Assembly: GCA_965200465.1 (NCBI GenBank)
Contig: OZ241358.1
Location: forward strand, 1,116,001-1,180,000
Direction: 5' to 3'
DNA from: Azophilus sp965200465
GTDB taxonomy: Bacteria; Pseudomonadota; Gammaproteobacteria; Pseudomonadales; Azotimanducaceae
DNA length: 64,000 bases
Below are positions 28,701 to 36,347 of this stretch, one piece after another. The translations under genes were made by a program, and so were the position numbers. Every line of letters starts with the position of its first letter. Within the stretch, counting starts at the first letter, position 1. Under the pieces are notes generated by a model. That model was given only the letters and a program-made list of their open reading frames with translations, made no database searches and was not told the DNA's origin.

Positions 28701-31678
28701 CCGTGGAGGCGCTTGACGCCAGCGCTTGGCCGGCGCCGCGGCCTCCATTGAGCGCATCCTCAAGGTCCCCTGAGGACATTGACCTGACCGCGCCGAGGAC
28801 TGCGGGCGCCTATTACTACTTCGCCTGCGTTGACCCCCTGACCGCCGAGACCGCCATCATGAACAACTGCACGGACGGCCTGCGGGTCGAGGTCGGGGAG
28901 GCACCCAACCTGCAGGTCGAGTCCGTGTCGATCAGCGAAGCAACCCTTAGGGCGCGGCAGGCCTTCACCTTGAGCGCCACCGTGCGCAACGCCGGCAGCA
29001 GTGCGGCGGCGGCCACCACGCTGCGCTACTACCGCTCAGCGGAGGTGAACAACGTTGACGGGAACTATGTGCAGGTGGGCACGGACGAGCTGGGCGGGTT
29101 GGCGCCGGCGGCCAGGTCCCGTCAAGACCTCGAGTTGCGCGCCCCCGCGGTCGTCGGCGCCCACTATTACCGCGTCTGCGTTGACCTTGTGCCGAGGGAG
29201 ACGGACCGGGACGACAACTGCTTGGTCGAGGATGTGGAGGTCACCGCTCCGGACCTTCGGGTTGTGGGCACCGCCGCCAGCGACGTCACCCTGAACACCG
29301 GCCAGTCCTTCAACCTGAGAGCGGCGGTGGTCAATGGCGGGCGCCATGACGCAGCGGCGACCACCCTGCGCTACTACCTATCCGAGGATGCCGGCATCGA
29401 CCGCGGCGATGTGTCCGTTGGCAGGGACAGCGTGCGGGAGATTCGCTGGAGCCAAGCCGCCAATGCAGAGGACTTGACTTCCCGGGAGGACATTCAATTG
29501 CGGGCGCCGGCAGCGGCGGGCATCTACCACTACTACGCCTGCGTCGATGCCGTGGAGGGGGAGCTCGACATCGCCAACAATTGCTCTGGGCTTTTGCCCG
29601 ACGATCCTGATGACCCCAACAGCCCCGACAACCCCCGCGACGTCCAGCCCGAACTTGGCGTTCGCGTGGTTGTTGGCAACAACCCGAACTTGGCCGCCGA
29701 GGGACCTTCGGCGAGCGCCAGCGTCGTGGGGCCGGGGCAGACCTTCAGCTTCCGGGTGGGCGTGGTCAACCGCGGCGACGGGGATTCGCCGGCGACCAGC
29801 CTGCGCTACTACCGCTCCCGGGACCGCAACGTCTCCAGTGCGGACACCCAGGTGGGCACGGATGAGGTGCCTGTGCTGCGCGCCAGCTTCCCGCCCTCGG
29901 CGTGGCCGGACCTGGTGCATCCATCTTCGCAGACCCGGCAAGACATTGAGTTGACCGCGCCGACGACGGCGGGCATCCACTACTACGGCGCCTGCGTCGC
30001 CACGGTGCCCCGGGAGGCCGACATCAGCGACGACTGCTCCGTGGGGGTGCGCGTGGAGGTCAGGGGAACGCCGGACCTGCGCATTGAAAGGTTCTCGGTG
30101 GACGACAACAGGCTGCTGCGCCGGCAGTCCTTCAACCTAACGGCCAGGGTGGTCAATTTCGGCGGCGGCGGCAGCGCCGCCACCAGCCTGCGCTACTACC
30201 GCTCCGAGGACGCCGTGATTTCCGCAACGGACCTGCCAGTCGGCACGGGCAGGGTGCCCCAACTCGACTTCACTCCCGTCACGCCAAGGAATCCTGCGGC
30301 GCAGGCTGAGGTGCAATTGCAAGCCGCCGCGCCGGAGGAGCTCGGCGTTTACTACTACGGCGCCTGCGTCGAGCCTCCGCCTTCGGAGTCCAGAACCGGC
30401 AACAACTGCTCGCCGAGCGTGCGGGTGGTGGTCTCCAGCGGCCCGGACCTGGTGGTTGAGAACCTGCGGCTGGAAGGCGCGGCGGCGAATGCAGGCAAGC
30501 TGTTCCTGGGCCAGCCCTTCCGCCTGACCGCCAGTGTAGGCAACGAAGGCGACGGGGACTTCAGCAGGTCCATCCTGCGCTTCTACCGTTCGACTGACGC
30601 GGAAGTCACCGCTGCGGACGTCGAAGTCGGCTTGGTCAACGCAACTCCCAGCGCGGCGACTGGCTTGGGAATCTCCCTGGAGGCGGCGTTGCCCACCGGC
30701 GTTCGCTACTACGGCGCCTGCGTCGATGCCGTGCCCAATGAGGTCGATGCCGACAACAACTGCGCCGCGGCCGGCGTTCGGGTGGAGGTGGTGCGCGGCC
30801 CCGACCTCGTCGTCGAGGCCCCGGCGGTTGACGACGACAGCCTGGCCCCGGGGCAGAGCTTCATTCTGCAGGCCAGCGTGGTCAATGACGGCGACATCCC
30901 CGCCGCCCAGACGACCGTGCGCTACTACCGCTCAGCGGACAACCGCATCTCCACGCGGGATGCGCCGGTGGGCACGGACCCTGTGCCCGCGCTCAACATC
31001 GTCGCCCGGGGGATTCCGTGGAGCGCCTCGCGGTCGCGGCAGGGCGTTCATTTGCGGGCGTCCTTGACGGAGGGCGCCTACCACTACGGCGCTTGCGTTG
31101 ACTTTGTGGGCAGGGAGTCCAACGCCAACAACAACTGCTCCGGAGCGGTGCGCGTCACCGTCAGCCGCAACAACCGGGCGGGGGACCCGGATCTGGCGTT
31201 GGACGCATCCGTCAGCAAGAGCCAATTGGCGCCGGGCGGCGCCTTCAGCTTGCGCATCCAGGTGCGCAACCAGGGCGACGAGGCGTCGGAGCCCACGCAG
31301 TTGCGCTACTACCGTTCAACGAACGCAGCGATTTCCGGGGAAGGCGATGACCTGGCCTTGGGCGCCGAACCCGTGGAGGGCATTCCCAAGTCCAGCGGAG
31401 ATGCGGCGGGCCAAGCCCTGCACAGCCGGCCGGCGATTGCGCCGAACGCGCCGGGCGCCTACTACTACGGCGCCTGCATCGACCCCGTCGCCGGCGAATC
31501 CGATGTGCGGAACAACTGTTCCCAAGGCGTGCGCGTCACCGTCGGCGATGTCGCGGACGAAGCCGAAGACGAGGATGAGAACCTTGAGGAAGGCATGGAC
31601 GAAGCCGCCGAGGCGCCCCTCGATTTTTGGCGCGGCTGGCGCTCCGTTCTGCTGCGCCCGCCGCAGGATGCCTCCTGA
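25754..31678 (+). CDS. Giant secreted CARDB-repeat protein (15 units)
   Basis: About 1,974 residues from ATG 25754, which gives a proper signal peptide (LLGAAAGICCALAAAQAAAQ) directly before the first unit. The in-frame extension to 25001 overlaps the previous gene and is spurious. The body is 15 tandem CARDB-like domains of 115-145 residues, each with PDLxVE at the start, GQxFxLxAxVxNxG, TTLRYYRS, AGxYYYxACVD and NNCSxxVRV. Two conserved Cys per unit (ACVD and NNCS) probably form a disulfide. Approximate unit starts: 25840, 26236, 26636, 26986, 27361, 27756, 28126, 28501, 28896, 29241, 29681, 30061, 30436, 30796, 31181. The tail is acidic (EDEDENLEEGMDEAAE). CARDB domains are found in surface adhesion or cell-wall binding proteins; here a long surface fibre is likely. 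I see no sorting motif. Confidence 0.92.
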   Translation: MFAGAWRRLLGAAAGICCALAAAQAAAQAPDLAVEGVVVSDRTLNTGQSFNLRAAVVNRGNDDAAGTTLTYYRSDDATLARTGMNPDEPVGMDLVREIRWSAAFDEEDLTSREDIQLAAPMMAGGYYYYACVPNGVSGDPNMANDCSASASTEAVRVLVGDVPDLSVEGPSVSVTDGLVGPGQTFNFRVGVVNGGNGDSAATTLRYYRSDNNTLMRTGMDADQEVGTDAVEALDASDWPMPVPPLDESSRSREDIDLTAPETAGTYYYFACVDDVLDETATGNNCTAGLEIEVRGTPDLQIESPAVSSNALVLGQAFTLSARVLNAGDGAAAATTLRYYRSANMTIDDTDVQVGTDAVGQLAAMGRSPGMDIELNAPASAGTYYYGVCVDAVAGETDRDDNCSAGLRVEVSAPPDLEVAALAVSDITLNGGQSFNLSTAVMNNGPGDAPATVLRYYRTATAAIDRTVDDAVGTDGVRAIPWSAAFDEEDLTSREDIQLAAPAMAGDYYYYACVGPVVGDSDTSNDCSEAVRLLVGDVPDLAVEAASVSDDVLGPGQTFNFRVAVVNRGDGDSAATTLRYYLSDDNTLELTGMDPDELVGTDAVAALDASDWPAPEPPLEASSRSREDIDLDAPETAGAYYLFACVDDVPAETATANNCTAGLQVEVRGAPDLQIELLSVSNDDLSVGQAFTLGATVFNAGDGAAAATTLRYYRSTDARISPDVDVLVGTDRVRALATVHTTPRNPSAESREEIALNAPASAGIYYYGVCVDAAVGETETDDNCSAGLRVEVSAPPDLEVAAPAVSDITLNGGQSFNLSTAVMNNGPGDAPATVLRYHRAATAAINRTVDVEVGTDGVRPIPWSAGSDAEDLTSRENIRLTAPMAAGDYYYYACVDAVHGDSDANNDCSEAVRLLVGDVPDLAVEAASVSNAAPGPGRAFNFRAVVVNRGDGDSAATTLRYYLSEDNALVRMGANADQLVGTDAVEALDASAWPAPRPPLSASSRSPEDIDLTAPRTAGAYYYFACVDPLTAETAIMNNCTDGLRVEVGEAPNLQVESVSISEATLRARQAFTLSATVRNAGSSAAAATTLRYYRSAEVNNVDGNYVQVGTDELGGLAPAARSRQDLELRAPAVVGAHYYRVCVDLVPRETDRDDNCLVEDVEVTAPDLRVVGTAASDVTLNTGQSFNLRAAVVNGGRHDAAATTLRYYLSEDAGIDRGDVSVGRDSVREIRWSQAANAEDLTSREDIQLRAPAAAGIYHYYACVDAVEGELDIANNCSGLLPDDPDDPNSPDNPRDVQPELGVRVVVGNNPNLAAEGPSASASVVGPGQTFSFRVGVVNRGDGDSPATSLRYYRSRDRNVSSADTQVGTDEVPVLRASFPPSAWPDLVHPSSQTRQDIELTAPTTAGIHYYGACVATVPREADISDDCSVGVRVEVRGTPDLRIERFSVDDNRLLRRQSFNLTARVVNFGGGGSAATSLRYYRSEDAVISATDLPVGTGRVPQLDFTPVTPRNPAAQAEVQLQAAAPEELGVYYYGACVEPPPSESRTGNNCSPSVRVVVSSGPDLVVENLRLEGAAANAGKLFLGQPFRLTASVGNEGDGDFSRSILRFYRSTDAEVTAADVEVGLVNATPSAATGLGISLEAALPTGVRYYGACVDAVPNEVDADNNCAAAGVRVEVVRGPDLVVEAPAVDDDSLAPGQSFILQASVVNDGDIPAAQTTVRYYRSADNRISTRDAPVGTDPVPALNIVARGIPWSASRSRQGVHLRASLTEGAYHYGACVDFVGRESNANNNCSGAVRVTVSRNNRAGDPDLALDASVSKSQLAPGGAFSLRIQVRNQGDEASEPTQLRYYRSTNAAISGEGDDLALGAEPVEGIPKSSGDAAGQALHSRPAIAPNAPGAYYYGACIDPVAGESDVRNNCSQGVRVTVGDVADEAEDEDENLEEGMDEAAEAPLDFWRGWRSVLLRPPQDAS

Positions 31679-31827
31679 TTCGGCGCCGGCCGCTTTTTAT
31701 TTAATGAACTTCGCAAGAATGAATGACTATCTCATTGAAAATAAATACTATTTTATTGATGAGCAAATGACGCTTCGCTTTGCGGAAGGCGGCTGGGTTC
31801 TTCCTTTGACAGTGAACAGGCTGTTGC

Positions 31828-32793
31828 ATGGGCGGTGCAGTTAGCCGCATAGCTGCGGAGGACTCGGGCCAGCGCATCGACAACTTCCTGCTGCGCGTTC
31901 TAAAGCCTCTGCCCAAGGCCCGCATCTACCGCCTGCTGCGCCGCGGCGAAGTGCGGGTGAACGGCGGGCGCATCAAGCCGCACTACCGAGTGCAGGCGGG
32001 CGATGAGGTGCGGCTGCCGCCGGTTTGGGGCCTGCGGCCTACGGCTGAAGCCCGCCGCGGGGCAATGGCCTCCAGGCCCTCCGGCCAAGGCTTGGCCGCC
32101 TTGCTGGCGCGGCGCATCCTCTTTGAGGACGAGGGCTTGCTGGCCATCGACAAGCCCTCCGGCATCGCCGTGCATGGCGGCAGCGGCCTCAGCCTAGGCG
32201 TGATCGAAGCCTTGCGCGCCGAGCGCGGCAGGCGTTTCCTGGAGTTGGCGCATCGACTGGACCGGGACACCTCCGGCTGCCTGCTGATCGCCAAGTCCCG
32301 CGCCGCCTTGGGCGAACTGCATCGGCTGCAGCGCCGCCAGGGGTGGGCCAAGCGCTACGAGTTGCTGGTGTCTGGGCGCTGGCCGCAGGGCCGCACCCTG
32401 GTTGAGTTGCCGCTGCATCGCTATGTCACCGCCGCCGGGGAGCGCCGCGTGCGGGTGGCGGCGGCCGGCAAGCCGGCCCGCACCGGGTTCGGCATTTTGC
32501 GCGCCTGCGCCGCCGCTTCTTGGCTAAGCGCTCGGCTGCACACCGGGCGCACCCATCAGATTCGCGTTCACGCCGCCGCCAGCGGCCATCCGCTGCTTGG
32601 CGAGGACAAGTACGAAACGCCGGAGTCGCAAGCGCTTTCCAAGGCGGCGCGGGCGAACCGGCTGTGCCTGCACGCCGGCGGCGTTCGCCTGCCTTGGCGG
32701 GGGGCCGAACTGCGCTTGGAGGCGCCCTTGCCGTCTTTGTTTGCTGAAGTCTGGGGTCGCTTGGCGCATGGCGCCGCAGAAGGCGCGGACTAG
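31828..32793 (+). CDS. rluC: 23S rRNA pseudouridine synthase, RluC type
   Basis: 321 residues. An N-terminal S4 RNA-binding domain (RIDNFLLRVLKPLPKARIYR and RRGEVRVNGGRIKPHYRVQA) is followed by the catalytic domain, with AIDKPSGIAVHGGSGLSLGV and ELAHRLDRDTSGCLLIAKS, where the catalytic Asp is in HRLDRDTSG. LHTGRTHQIRVHAAASGHPL is the third conserved block. The domain set and length fit RluC, which modifies U955, U2504 and U2580 of 23S rRNA; RluD is the alternative. An AT-rich 150-bp gap precedes it and probably holds its promoter. Confidence 0.9.
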   Translation: MGGAVSRIAAEDSGQRIDNFLLRVLKPLPKARIYRLLRRGEVRVNGGRIKPHYRVQAGDEVRLPPVWGLRPTAEARRGAMASRPSGQGLAALLARRILFEDEGLLAIDKPSGIAVHGGSGLSLGVIEALRAERGRRFLELAHRLDRDTSGCLLIAKSRAALGELHRLQRRQGWAKRYELLVSGRWPQGRTLVELPLHRYVTAAGERRVRVAAAGKPARTGFGILRACAAASWLSARLHTGRTHQIRVHAAASGHPLLGEDKYETPESQALSKAARANRLCLHAGGVRLPWRGAELRLEAPLPSLFAEVWGRLAHGAAEGAD

Positions 32794-32797
32794 GGGC

Positions 32798-33385
32798 TCA
32801 CCCCAGGGGGTTCAGGCCAAGGCGCCGCAGCATGGCGCAGAGGCGGATCAGCGGCAGGCCGATGAGGGCGCTGGGGTCCGTGCTCTCGATGCTCTCCAGC
32901 AGGGCCAAGCCAAGCCCTTCGGAGCGGCAGGCGCCGCAGCAGTCGAACGGCTTGTCCAAGTCAACGTAGCGTTCTATTTCGGCGGCGGCGAGGTTCCTGA
33001 AACGAACGCGGACCTCATCCGTGGCGAGCTGCTGGTCAGCGGCGCTGCGCACGCAGAGGCTGGTGAGAAAAAGCACCTCCTGGCCGGATAGGGCGGCCAA
33101 TTGGGCGACGGCCCTGGCCCTGTTGCCGGGTTTGCCGAGAATGCGTTCGCCCAGCGGCGCCGCGACCACCGCCACCTGGTCGGAGGCGACCACCACCGCT
33201 TCGCCCAAGGCCGCGCCCACCTTGGCCGCCTTGGCCGCCGCCAGCCGCTCCACCAGCGCCGCCGCGCTCTCCCCAGGCTGCGGGGATTCGTCGATGTCCG
33301 GGCTTAGGGAGCGGAAGGGCAGGCCGAGGCGGCGCAGCAGCTCCTGTCGATAGCGGGAGGAGGAGGCGAGTATCAATTCCGGCAT
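32798..33385 (-). CDS. yceF: Maf-like nucleotide pyrophosphatase, YceF type
   Basis: 195 residues. LILASSSRYRQELLRRLGLP, SPDIDESPQPGE, AVVVASDQVAVV and LGKPGNRARAVAQLAALSGQ are the conserved Maf motifs, and the SDQVA form marks the YceF branch (m7GTP pyrophosphatase) rather than the YhdE branch. The C-terminal segment CGACRSEGLGLALLESIEST also fits. It is transcribed against rluC and away from yceD. In gammaproteobacteria yceF commonly sits beside rluC and yceD-rpmF, as here. Confidence 0.93.
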   Translation of the reverse strand: MPELILASSSRYRQELLRRLGLPFRSLSPDIDESPQPGESAAALVERLAAAKAAKVGAALGEAVVVASDQVAVVAAPLGERILGKPGNRARAVAQLAALSGQEVLFLTSLCVRSAADQQLATDEVRVRFRNLAAAEIERYVDLDKPFDCCGACRSEGLGLALLESIESTDPSALIGLPLIRLCAMLRRLGLNPLG

Positions 33386-33484
33386 TGGCCAAGGCGTTGG
33401 TTGGAATCCACCAACAGCATACCTTTACAGGGCGCAAGCCGATACCTATGATGCGCATCCCAAACAGGCTGGGCCACAAGCGCT

Positions 33485-33988
33485 TTGCAGGAACGCTTTC
33501 GATTGTCCGATTTGGCGGCTCGCACGGGCGAGGTCGAGCGGCTTGTTCCCGCCGCCGACTTCAAGCGGTTCGCGGCCCTGTGCCGTTGCGTGACGCCCCT
33601 GCGGGTGCGGCTGCAGTTCCGCTTTGACGAGGAGGGCCGCGTTCGGGTGCAAGGGGAGGTCTCCGCCCGGCTTGTGGTGGAGTGCCACCGATGCTTGGCG
33701 CCGGTGGAGACGGCGCTGGCCCCGGCCTTCGCCTGCACCGTCGTCGGCAGCGACCGGGAGGCCAGCCGCCTAGGCGCCAGCCGCAGCGTTCTGCTCTTGG
33801 AGGGCGATGAAGCCGGGCTTGCGCAACTGGTGGAGGACGAGCTGATTCTTGCCTTGCCGGAGCGGCCCTGCGCGGACCCGGGCTGCCCCAAGGCCCCGGC
33901 CGCCGCCTTCCCCGAGGCGGCGCCGAGCGAGGCCGGAAAACCGTTTCGGGAGCTTGCCGCGCTGATGGCGGCGAATGGGAACGAATGA
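33485..33988 (+). CDS. yceD: YceD (DUF177) family protein, 23S rRNA accumulation protein
   Basis: 167 residues from TTG 33485; no other start lies between it and the stop at 33449. VECHRCLAPVETAL carries the conserved CxRC-type motif, and VEDELILALPERPCADPGCP, followed by PFRELAAL near the end, completes the family pattern. YceD is required for normal 23S rRNA levels and is nearly always followed by rpmF, as here (20 bp gap). Confidence 0.88.
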   Translation: MQERFRLSDLAARTGEVERLVPAADFKRFAALCRCVTPLRVRLQFRFDEEGRVRVQGEVSARLVVECHRCLAPVETALAPAFACTVVGSDREASRLGASRSVLLLEGDEAGLAQLVEDELILALPERPCADPGCPKAPAAAFPEAAPSEAGKPFRELAALMAANGNE

Positions 33989-34007
33989 GCAATTGGAGAA
34001 CAGGCTT

Positions 34008-34202
34008 ATGGCAGTCCAGCAGAACAAGGTATCCCGGGCGCGGCGGGACAAGCGGCGCTCCCATCACCGGCTTAAAGCCCCGGCGCTGTCCATCGACCCG
34101 ACCAGCGGCGAGATCCATAGGCGCCACCAAGTGACCGCCGACGGGTTTTACCGGGGCAAGCAGGTCGTCGATCCGGGCTGGCGTGAAGAAGAAGACGAAT
34201 AG
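34008..34202 (+). CDS. rpmF: 50S ribosomal protein L32
   Basis: 64 residues from ATG 34008: MAVQQNKVSRARRDKRRSHH, then LKAPALSIDPTSGEIHRRHQ. This is the typical start and middle of the zinc-free form of L32, with no Cys pairs. Its stop (TAG) is directly followed by the fabD ATG. In most gammaproteobacteria plsX and fabH stand between rpmF and fabD; here they are absent. Confidence 0.96.
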   Translation: MAVQQNKVSRARRDKRRSHHRLKAPALSIDPTSGEIHRRHQVTADGFYRGKQVVDPGWREEEDE

Positions 34203-35132
34203 ATGAGCTTGGGCTTCGTCTTTCCCGGCCAGGGCGCCCAGTTTGTCGGCATGCTGGCCGATGTGGCGGAGCAGCGCGCTTCGGTGCGGGAGCGTTTCGA
34301 GCAGGCGGCGGACGCCATCGGCATCGACCTGTGGCGCATCGCCAGCCAAGGCCCGGAAACCGAACTGGCCGCCACCGCAGTGACCCAGCCGGCCCTGCTG
34401 ACGGCCAGCGTCGCCCTTTGGGACCTCTGGCGGGGCGCTGGCGGCCCGGCACCGGCGTTGGTCGCTGGGCACAGCCTCGGCGAGTATTCGGCCTTGGTTT
34501 GCGCTAGGGCGCTGGATTTTGCCGACGCCGTGCGCTTGGTGCATCGGCGCGGGCAACTGATGCAGCAGGCGGTGCCCCGCGGCGAAGGGGCGATGGCGGC
34601 CGTTCTCGGCCTTGAGGACGCGGAGGTGGAAGCGGCCTGCAGCCGCGCCGCGGGGCTGGTGTCCGCCGCCAACTACAACGCTCCGGGGCAGTTGGTCATC
34701 GCTGGGGAGGCCGCCGCCGTCGGGCAGGCGGTGGCGAACTGCAAGGCGCTGGGGGCGCGCCGGGCGGTGATGCTGGAGGTCAGCGGCCCCTTCCACTGCG
34801 CCCTGATGGCGCCGGCCCGGGAACAGCTCGCCTTCGCCCTGGACGCCGCCGGCCTCCGGCCGCCGCAAATTCCCTTGGTGCGCAATGTGGACGCCGCCGC
34901 CGTCGCCACCGTCGATGCGGTTTGCGAAGGGTTGTTGAACCAGCTGGCGCAGCCGGTGCGCTGGGCGGAGTGCGTTCGGCGCATGGTTGCGGAGGGCGTC
35001 ACCCGGTTGGTTGAATGCGGCCCCGGCAAGGTTTTGACCGGCTTGGCGAAACGCATCGACCGCTCGCTGGCCGCCGGCAGCATAGGCACGCTGGACGGCC
35101 TTGCCGCCGAACTGGGCGCCCAGGCGTCCTGA
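34203..35132 (+). CDS. fabD: Malonyl-CoA:ACP transacylase
   Basis: 309 residues. It loads malonate onto ACP for fatty acid synthesis. FVFPGQGAQFVGMLADVAEQ is the N-terminal signature. The nucleophile Ser lies in AGHSLGEYSALVCA, the Arg/Gln region in LVHRRGQLMQQAVPRGEGAM, and the catalytic His in SGPFHCALMAPA. The end (ECGPGKVLTGLAKRI) is normal. The gene is packed directly after rpmF, with fabG beginning 20 bp after its stop. Confidence 0.97.
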   Translation: MSLGFVFPGQGAQFVGMLADVAEQRASVRERFEQAADAIGIDLWRIASQGPETELAATAVTQPALLTASVALWDLWRGAGGPAPALVAGHSLGEYSALVCARALDFADAVRLVHRRGQLMQQAVPRGEGAMAAVLGLEDAEVEAACSRAAGLVSAANYNAPGQLVIAGEAAAVGQAVANCKALGARRAVMLEVSGPFHCALMAPAREQLAFALDAAGLRPPQIPLVRNVDAAAVATVDAVCEGLLNQLAQPVRWAECVRRMVAEGVTRLVECGPGKVLTGLAKRIDRSLAAGSIGTLDGLAAELGAQAS

Positions 35133-35152
35133 AGGACGCACTTGGGAATCCC

Positions 35153-35896
35153 GTGGCCAAGCCCCTTGGTGAGCAAAGAATCGCGGTGGTTACGGGCGCC
35201 TCGCGGGGGATTGGCGCCAGCATCGCCAAGCGGCTGGCCGCGGATGGCTTCCAGGTCGTGGGCACCGCCACCACGGAGGCGGGCGCCGCGGCAATCGGCG
35301 AACGGCTGGCGGGCCAAGGGCTTGGCCGGTGCTTGGACATTGCCGACCAAGCCAGCGTTGAGCGGTTTTTCGCCGGCCTTGCGGAGGCGCCGGGAATGCC
35401 CTCCGTGTTGGTGAACAACGCCGGCGTCACTCGGGACAACCTGTTGCTGCGCATGTCCGCCGACGAATGGCGGGCGGTGATCGACACCAACCTGACCGGT
35501 CTCTACCGCATGATCCGGCCGGCGCTGCGCGGCATGATTCGCGCCCGTTGGGGCCGCATCGTCAACCTAAGCTCGGTGGTGGCGCGGATGGGCAACCCCG
35601 GCCAGGCCAACTACGCAGCCTCCAAGGCGGCGGTGGAGGGCCTGACCCGCGCCTTGGCCCTTGAAGTGGCCTCCAGAGGCGTCACCGTCAACGCCGTGGC
35701 GCCCGGCTTCATAGAGTCCGACATGACCGCAGCCCTTGATGAACGGCAAATGCAGCGGATGCTGGAGCGCATTCCCCTAGGCCGGGTGGGCCGCGGCGAT
35801 GAGGTGGCCGCGGCGGTTGCCTTTCTGGCCAGTGACCAAGCCGGCTACCTCACCGGCGAAACCCTGAACGTGAACGGCGGCCTGCGGCTGGATTGA
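35153..35896 (+). CDS. fabG: 3-oxoacyl-ACP reductase
   Basis: 247 residues from GTG 35153, which gives the normal FabG start (VAKPLGEQRIAVVTGASRGI). The frame extending to 35015 overlaps fabD and is spurious. It is an SDR with NADPH loop TGASRGIG, NNAGVTRDN, catalytic Ser in NLSSVVARMGNPGQ, YxxxK in NYAASKAAVEG, and the end (ETLNVNGGLRLD) typical of FabG. It reduces beta-ketoacyl-ACP in each elongation cycle. Confidence 0.97.
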   Translation: MAKPLGEQRIAVVTGASRGIGASIAKRLAADGFQVVGTATTEAGAAAIGERLAGQGLGRCLDIADQASVERFFAGLAEAPGMPSVLVNNAGVTRDNLLLRMSADEWRAVIDTNLTGLYRMIRPALRGMIRARWGRIVNLSSVVARMGNPGQANYAASKAAVEGLTRALALEVASRGVTVNAVAPGFIESDMTAALDERQMQRMLERIPLGRVGRGDEVAAAVAFLASDQAGYLTGETLNVNGGLRLD

Positions 35897-35945
35897 GTGT
35901 GGGCGGGGGGTTGGGGCGGCGCGTTTTGCGGGTTCGCCATTTTTC

Positions 35946-35972
35946 TTGAATTGGTTGTGGGCAGTCTATAAT
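35946..35972 (+). promoter_or_regulatory. Probable acpP promoter
   Basis: TATAAT at 35967-35972 with TTGAAT at 35946-35951. The spacing of 15 is short, but the -10 is perfect and lies about 45 nt before the acpP start, as expected for a separately strong acpP promoter. Confidence 0.6.
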
Positions 35973-36018
35973 ATCCGCCGCCCCGCACTGCGAAACCTCA
36001 TTGGGAGACAGCCTGAGC

Positions 36019-36252
36019 ATGAGCAGCGTTGAAGAACGAGTCAAGAAGCTTATTTGCGAGCAGCTTGGCGTGAAGGAAGAGGAGGTGAAGGACGAAGCGT
36101 CCTTCGTTGAAGACCTCGGCGCCGATTCCTTGGATACGGTGGAGTTGGTCATGGCCCTTGAAGAGGAGTTCGAAACCGAAATTCCCGACGAAGAGGCGGA
36201 GAAAATCACCACCGTCAAGGAAGCCATCAACTACATTCGTTCCCAAAGCTAA
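36019..36252 (+). CDS. acpP: Acyl carrier protein
   Basis: 77 residues from ATG 36019 (MSSVEERVKKLICEQLGVKE). The phosphopantetheine Ser is in LGADSLDTVELVMALEEEFE, and the protein is strongly acidic. The frame is open further upstream to 36001, but the family starts at MSS. It carries the growing acyl chains for FabD, FabG and FabF in the same cluster. Confidence 0.98.
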   Translation: MSSVEERVKKLICEQLGVKEEEVKDEASFVEDLGADSLDTVELVMALEEEFETEIPDEEAEKITTVKEAINYIRSQS

Positions 36253-36347
36253 GGTCGGGCCTTCCCGATTTCCTTGCCGGCCGCGTCAGCCAGCCGTGCG
36301 GCTTTCCCGCCGGCGCAACGCCGTTGCCGGGCGCGAGGAATCAGCGT

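Noticed and set aside
31679..31827. A small gene or terminator in the AT-rich gap before rluC
   Set aside because: No ORF with a ribosome-binding site and no clear stem followed by a T-run; probably only promoter sequence.
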